Origin: Chryseobacterium sp.
Lineage (GTDB): Bacteria > Bacteroidota > Bacteroidia > Flavobacteriales > Weeksellaceae
Length of the DNA: 64,000 bases
Assembly: GCF_019236175.1 (NCBI RefSeq)
Contig: NZ_JAFAJM010000015.1
Span: 62,001 to 126,000 of the forward strand
Direction of reading: 5' to 3'
The position numbers and the translations under genes were made by a program. The notes beneath the pieces are model-generated. The model had not been told where the DNA came from. It was given only the letters and a program-made list of their open reading frames with translations, and made no database searches. Shown one piece after another: positions 59,946 to 64,000 of this stretch (positions are counted from its first letter, which is position 1; each line of letters opens with the position of its first letter).

Positions 59946-60127
59946 GGGTTTAAATTTTTTCTAAAAAAAATACAGAACATTAATTTTCTTTAAAATAGCG
60001 TGTTTCAGAGGGCTAAGAACAGAGTTTGATCAGGCTAACCCATTCTTCAGGGTATTAAAATGAAGCTAAATATCAGAAATACAAACAGCTATTTTTAAAG
60101 AACCGGAACCACCGGAACGCAAAAAAG

Positions 60128-60158
60128 GGGGATGCCTCTGTATGTTTGAGACATCCCC
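60128..60158 (-). terminator. Terminator of the second SusCD operon
   Basis: GGGGATG (60128-60134) pairs with CATCCCC (60152-60158), and the stem continues inside as CTC/GAG. On the minus strand a run of T follows (60121-60126). It lies 35 bases after the SusD stop. Confidence 0.8.
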
Positions 60159-60193
60159 GGATTAAAATAATTGAAGAAGAAACGATTTTTGAT

Positions 60194-61546
60194 TTATAAA
60201 TTTGGATTCACCAGTGTTTCTTTTAATGGCACAGGCAAGATATAAGCCTTATCAGATGATGTGAGAGTGGGTTCATCGGACAGAGAAAATAAGTCTTCCG
60301 GATTTCTGCTGATATCCCACTGCAGTCTCTTAAGATCATAATAACGATGCCCCTCGTAAGACAGTTCCAAATAACGTTCTTTCATAATTTCAGATAATGA
60401 AACGGTAGAAATTGGTTGTATATCTTCATTTCTTTTGATTCGGAGCGTATTGATATCCTGAAGGGCTTCCTGCTGTTTCCCGGTGAAAAAATTGGCCTCT
60501 GCCCTGATCAGATACATTTCGCTTACCCTGAATAACTTGACATCATTAATTCTGTTACTGTAATCATTTCCCGGATATTTATTGATGATATAATCGCCTT
60601 CTTCTTCCTGGAAGTTTTGCAGTCTTACATCGGATGCTTCATACATAGACATGAGTTGATGAGAGGGCCTGAAATACATTCTGCCTGTAGCATAGTTTTG
60701 CCATAATGTATTGGGACGTAAATCATTATCATTGGTTCTTTTCAGCTGAAAAATAACCTCAGTATTGTTGTTGTCTTTCCATATTCTTTCATAGCGCTGC
60801 GCATCTTCCAGAGGATAAAGCTGAATAAGTGCGGTCGCCTTTTCTGCAGCTAAAGGGTAATTTCTCTGATATAATGCCACACGGGCTTCAAGAGCAAGAA
60901 CTGCATTATTCTGTAGTCTGAAATTGATTTGATGTTGTATTCCTCCTGCATTGTTCAGATCATTCCAGATATTTTGATAAAACTCATTAAGGGATATTCT
61001 GCCTGGTTTTTTATTGATATCAGTATCAGTAATATAGGGTATGGTACGGCCGTTTGTTTCGGCATCTGACGGTCCAAAATTTCTGTGAAGATCAAAATGT
61101 ACCAACGCTCTCAATCCGTGGAGTTCTGCTGTGAGTGAGCGTAGTTTTTCTCTCTGTTCCTCATTATGAACCGGAACTTTTGCCGCATTTTCAAGCAAGA
61201 GATTAATACTGTATATCGTAGCATAATTATCTTTCCAGGCTTTATAAAGAATATCGTCTTCTGAACTGTATACCCATCGTTGTAACAGATTGCCGAAACC
61301 ATTTACTCCGTTATTCTGACTATCCAGTCTGCATTCATCTGACATGGCAGATCCTATCAGCAGATTATATTCAGGATGATAAGTGCTGTAACATCCCAAT
61401 ACTCCCCTTTCAAACTGGGAAACGGATGAAAATATTTTTTCTCCCGGAACGGCATCCGTCGGGTCTAATTCCAATAAATTATTACAACTGCTGATGCTCA
61501 TGCAAAGGCAGATTCCGGCAAAGATTCGTATGATATTTTTATTCAT
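60194..61546 (-). CDS. SusD/RagB-family lipoprotein
   Basis: A 450-residue SusD-type lipoprotein with lipobox SISSC (Cys at about 21) followed by NNLLELDP. The helical core (ELHGLRALVHFDLHRNFGPSD and ALEARVALYQRNYPLAAEKA) and the C-terminal signature (MKERYLELSYEGHRYYDLKRLQWD) are typical. It follows its SusC partner after 11 bases. The gene context available gives no clue to the substrate. Confidence 0.93.
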   Translation of the reverse strand: MNKNIIRIFAGICLCMSISSCNNLLELDPTDAVPGEKIFSSVSQFERGVLGCYSTYHPEYNLLIGSAMSDECRLDSQNNGVNGFGNLLQRWVYSSEDDILYKAWKDNYATIYSINLLLENAAKVPVHNEEQREKLRSLTAELHGLRALVHFDLHRNFGPSDAETNGRTIPYITDTDINKKPGRISLNEFYQNIWNDLNNAGGIQHQINFRLQNNAVLALEARVALYQRNYPLAAEKATALIQLYPLEDAQRYERIWKDNNNTEVIFQLKRTNDNDLRPNTLWQNYATGRMYFRPSHQLMSMYEASDVRLQNFQEEEGDYIINKYPGNDYSNRINDVKLFRVSEMYLIRAEANFFTGKQQEALQDINTLRIKRNEDIQPISTVSLSEIMKERYLELSYEGHRYYDLKRLQWDISRNPEDLFSLSDEPTLTSSDKAYILPVPLKETLVNPNL

Positions 61547-61557
61547 AATTTATTTTT

Positions 61558-64000
61558 TTAAAATGTAACATTAAAACCGATTGTAAATGTTCGTGGTAAA
61601 GGATATTCATACTGATACCAGTTGTTGTCATCTTCCGGATCCTGCCCTTTCCACTTGGTCCATGTCAGTAGATTTTGTCCCTGAGCGAAAATATTGACTT
61701 CTTTAATGAAGGAAGAAAGTCCGCCAATATCTTTTAATCTGTAGTTAATACTAATGTTTCTGAGTTTGATATAGTCTGCAGACTGCAATTCTCTGTCCGT
61801 CATATATCTCGGATACTGTGCTCCGGGATGCTCTGAAATATCTCCCGGTTTCTGCCACATATCAAGCATGCTTACCGACTGGTTATAAATTCTGTAATTC
61901 GGATCTGCAGAAGTTCTGTACAGCTCGGCGGTATTAAGGCGGTACATTCCTTTGATGAATGTAAATAAGGCACTTACGCGGAAGTTTTTGTATGTAAATG
62001 AGGTTGTGACTCCGCCTTTTACCGGTGGATCGAATGATCCTTTTACCATCACAGCATTATCAGGATCATATTCTTTGGTGACGTTACCTTCTTTATCATA
62101 ATACATAGGGGCTCCGGTTGCCGGGTCTACGCCGGCCCACCTTACCATATAGAAGTGTCCTAATGCAGAACCCACTCTATGAATGGAGTAATCATCTGTA
62201 ATAATTTCCGTTTCACTGCCTAAGCTCAGAATGCGGTTTTGATTATAGGAGAAGTTAAGTCCCAGATTCCAGGCAAAATCTTTTGTTTTTACAATATCAC
62301 CTGCCAGATATACTTCAACACCTCTGTTTCTTATTTCTCCTAAATTATCGGCAACAGATTCAAATCCGGAGGTCATAGACAGTTTTCTGTTGATAAACAA
62401 ATCACTGGTGACACGGTTGTAGACGTCAATTCCTCCGGTCAGTCTGCTATTCCACATTCCAAACTCTATTCCCACATCGGTTATTTTATTTTTTTCCCAG
62501 TTATAATTAGGATTTCCGGGGCTTCCGGGAACAAAAGCAGTCTGCCCGTTATATGTTCTTGGGCCATACAACATTCTGTATCCGAAATCACTGGCAAATC
62601 CTCCGGCATTTCCTGTCAATCCATAGCTTGCTCTTAGTCTTGCAAAGCTTAAAGTTTCCCAGTTTTTAAAGAAATTTTCTTCCTTAAGATTCCAGCTTCC
62701 ACCAAAAGCATAAAAATGCTGGTATCTGTTATTTTCAGGGACTCTGGATGATCCGTCCCTTCGGAAGCTTGCAGAAAAGGTAAACCTGTTTCCGTAGGAA
62801 TATCTTACCATTCCCAATTGTGATAGAAGGGTATTTTCAGTGGCTCCCCCGGTTATTTTAGGAATAAAATTATTTTCAGGAGTTCCCGGAGTGATTCCGC
62901 CAGGAGTATCATATAAACCATCTATCAGCCCATATCCTGTAAATCCGTCAAAAGTTTTTCTGTATTTATTAAATTCTGCCAGAGCAATGGCCTCCACTTC
63001 ATGGATTCCCCATCTTTTTTTATAGTTAAGTCCTAAATTGGCCATATAGGATGTTCTCTGGGTATTAACTCTTTCAAACAGTCCCTGTTCCCCGGGATCC
63101 ACCAATTGTCCGAAATAGGTGTCAGGTTTAATAATATGGGTATGTTTTACCTGCTGGTAATTCATCCCCAATGTACTGGTTATTTTTAAGTCTTTAGTCA
63201 GTTCATAAGCCAGGTTGGATGATAAGAATCCGGTAAGGGTATTTTCTTTACGGCTTACATCCTGATACATAGACAGCGCGTTAGAACCGAATCTGTTAAC
63301 ACCTGGCTGAAGATTACCTTCTGTATCGTAAGGCTTTTCATAGGGTAATGCAAAGTATAATGAGGCAATAGGATTGGTTTCACTTACGTCAAAATCTGAT
63401 TCGGACATCCGCGACTGACTGTTGATCAGATTAAGATTTACAGAACTGCTGAAACGCCCTGATTTATGATTAATTCCTGTATTGAAGCTCATACGTTCCA
63501 ACCCGGAATTAGGTAATACCCCTTCCTGTTTATAGTAAGATAATGAAGAATAATGATTGGTTTTTGCATTCCCGCCTCCCATTCCCAGATAATGGGAATT
63601 GGTAATTGCATTCCTTAAAAGAAGTTTTCTCCAGTTTGTATTCGTAGCTCTCAGCTCGGCAAGCTTCTGATCACCATACACATAATCGGCATCTGTTTTG
63701 GCAACTTGCTGTCCGTTGATCATTTTATAGGGATTTTTACGGGAATACTGCCATCCCGGATAATTAGGATCCTGCAGGATTTCTTCGAACTCCAGTCTTT
63801 GGGTGCTGTTCATCATATCCCATTTCCGGTTATTTACTGATGAGATCCCAAACTGGTTCTGATAGAAGAATTCAAGTTTTCCATTTTCATTATTATGTCC
63901 TTTTTTTGAGGTTAAAAGAATGACTCCATTGGCTCCGCGTGATCCGTACTGTGCTGTGGAGGCTGCATCTTTAAGAATTATGATATCCTCATAATCAAGT
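61558..64000 (-). CDS. SusC/RagA-family TonB-dependent transporter, 5' end off window
   Basis: The frame is open to the window edge (about 814 codons). The plug segment DIIILKDAASTAQYGSRGANGVILLTSKKG is present near the edge, so the missing part is the signal peptide, any carboxypeptidase-regulatory or STN domain, and the first half of the plug. The barrel strands include YRFSAS-type motifs (FTFSASFRRDGSSRVPENN), and the C-terminus ends FTIGFNVTF. A methionine at 63816 is internal and not a start. Its SusD partner follows 11 bases downstream. Confidence 0.93.
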   Translation of the reverse strand, partial: LDYEDIIILKDAASTAQYGSRGANGVILLTSKKGHNNENGKLEFFYQNQFGISSVNNRKWDMMNSTQRLEFEEILQDPNYPGWQYSRKNPYKMINGQQVAKTDADYVYGDQKLAELRATNTNWRKLLLRNAITNSHYLGMGGGNAKTNHYSSLSYYKQEGVLPNSGLERMSFNTGINHKSGRFSSSVNLNLINSQSRMSESDFDVSETNPIASLYFALPYEKPYDTEGNLQPGVNRFGSNALSMYQDVSRKENTLTGFLSSNLAYELTKDLKITSTLGMNYQQVKHTHIIKPDTYFGQLVDPGEQGLFERVNTQRTSYMANLGLNYKKRWGIHEVEAIALAEFNKYRKTFDGFTGYGLIDGLYDTPGGITPGTPENNFIPKITGGATENTLLSQLGMVRYSYGNRFTFSASFRRDGSSRVPENNRYQHFYAFGGSWNLKEENFFKNWETLSFARLRASYGLTGNAGGFASDFGYRMLYGPRTYNGQTAFVPGSPGNPNYNWEKNKITDVGIEFGMWNSRLTGGIDVYNRVTSDLFINRKLSMTSGFESVADNLGEIRNRGVEVYLAGDIVKTKDFAWNLGLNFSYNQNRILSLGSETEIITDDYSIHRVGSALGHFYMVRWAGVDPATGAPMYYDKEGNVTKEYDPDNAVMVKGSFDPPVKGGVTTSFTYKNFRVSALFTFIKGMYRLNTAELYRTSADPNYRIYNQSVSMLDMWQKPGDISEHPGAQYPRYMTDRELQSADYIKLRNISINYRLKDIGGLSSFIKEVNIFAQGQNLLTWTKWKGQDPEDDNNWYQYEYPLPRTFTIGFNVTF

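Noticed and set aside
1..64000. tRNA, rRNA, CRISPR arrays, insertion sequences and phage genes
   Set aside because: No T-loop GTTCGA-type signatures in a clover-leaf context, no regularly spaced repeats, no transposase or integrase domain in any reading frame.

Overview
The window is AT-rich DNA from a member of the Bacteroidota, most likely a Flavobacteriia/Weeksellaceae organism resembling Chryseobacterium (the genus is an impression, not a tested assignment). The evidence is two SusC/SusD pairs, an ECF sigma/FecR pair next to an STN-bearing SusC, secreted proteins with C-terminal type IX secretion (T9SS) sorting domains, and several promoters of the Bacteroidota type (TTG about 17-22 bases upstream of TAnnTTTG). 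No rRNA, tRNA, insertion sequence, phage or CRISPR array was seen.

Layout. 1-6024 (minus): assimilatory sulfate reduction and cysteine synthesis in the order cysH-cysD-cysN-cysE-cysK-cobA, preceded by an Rrf2-family regulator, with a promoter and inverted repeat in between. 6175-9129: a GNAT acetyltransferase and a secreted M43-type metalloprotease. 9343-14996 (minus): a 4-hydroxyproline catabolic operon (deaminase, semialdehyde dehydrogenase, 2-epimerase, FAD dehydrogenase) with its AraC regulator, followed on the plus strand by an aminopeptidase P. Together with the protease these suggest use of collagen-like peptides. 16616-22451: DNA glycosylase, a periplasmic rhodanese/thioredoxin pair, and a dehydrogenase-SDR-hydrolase set. 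22514-29055 (minus): PAP2 phosphatase, TonB-dependent receptor-like barrel, TSUP transporter and a two-component system. 29301-38466: NDH-2, SDR, ClC channel, hydrolase, aldo/keto reductase and a YdcF-type protein.

38803-49581 (plus) is a complete nutrient-uptake locus: ECF sigma factor, FecR anti-sigma, SusC with STN domain, SusD, two glycerophosphodiester phosphodiesterase-family proteins and a LamG/T9SS secreted protein. The enzymes suggest the imported substrate is a glycerophosphodiester or related phospholipid head group rather than a glycan. 49658-53469 (minus) holds a cyclase-family gene, a panB homologue interrupted by an in-frame stop codon, and a 602-residue protein with nitronate-monooxygenase-like motifs and extra cysteines. 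53855-59933 (minus) is a heavy-metal RND efflux operon whose pump is fused to its TolC-like outer-membrane partner, plus a small exported protein. 60194-64000 (minus) is a second SusD and a SusC that runs off the window.

The most interesting leads are the phosphodiester SusCD locus, the hydroxyproline/peptidase neighbourhood with repeated candidate AraC sites, the RND-TolC fusion with an internal signal peptide, the interrupted panB, the 602-residue unknown, and a perfect 22-bp palindrome upstream of a secreted hydrolase.
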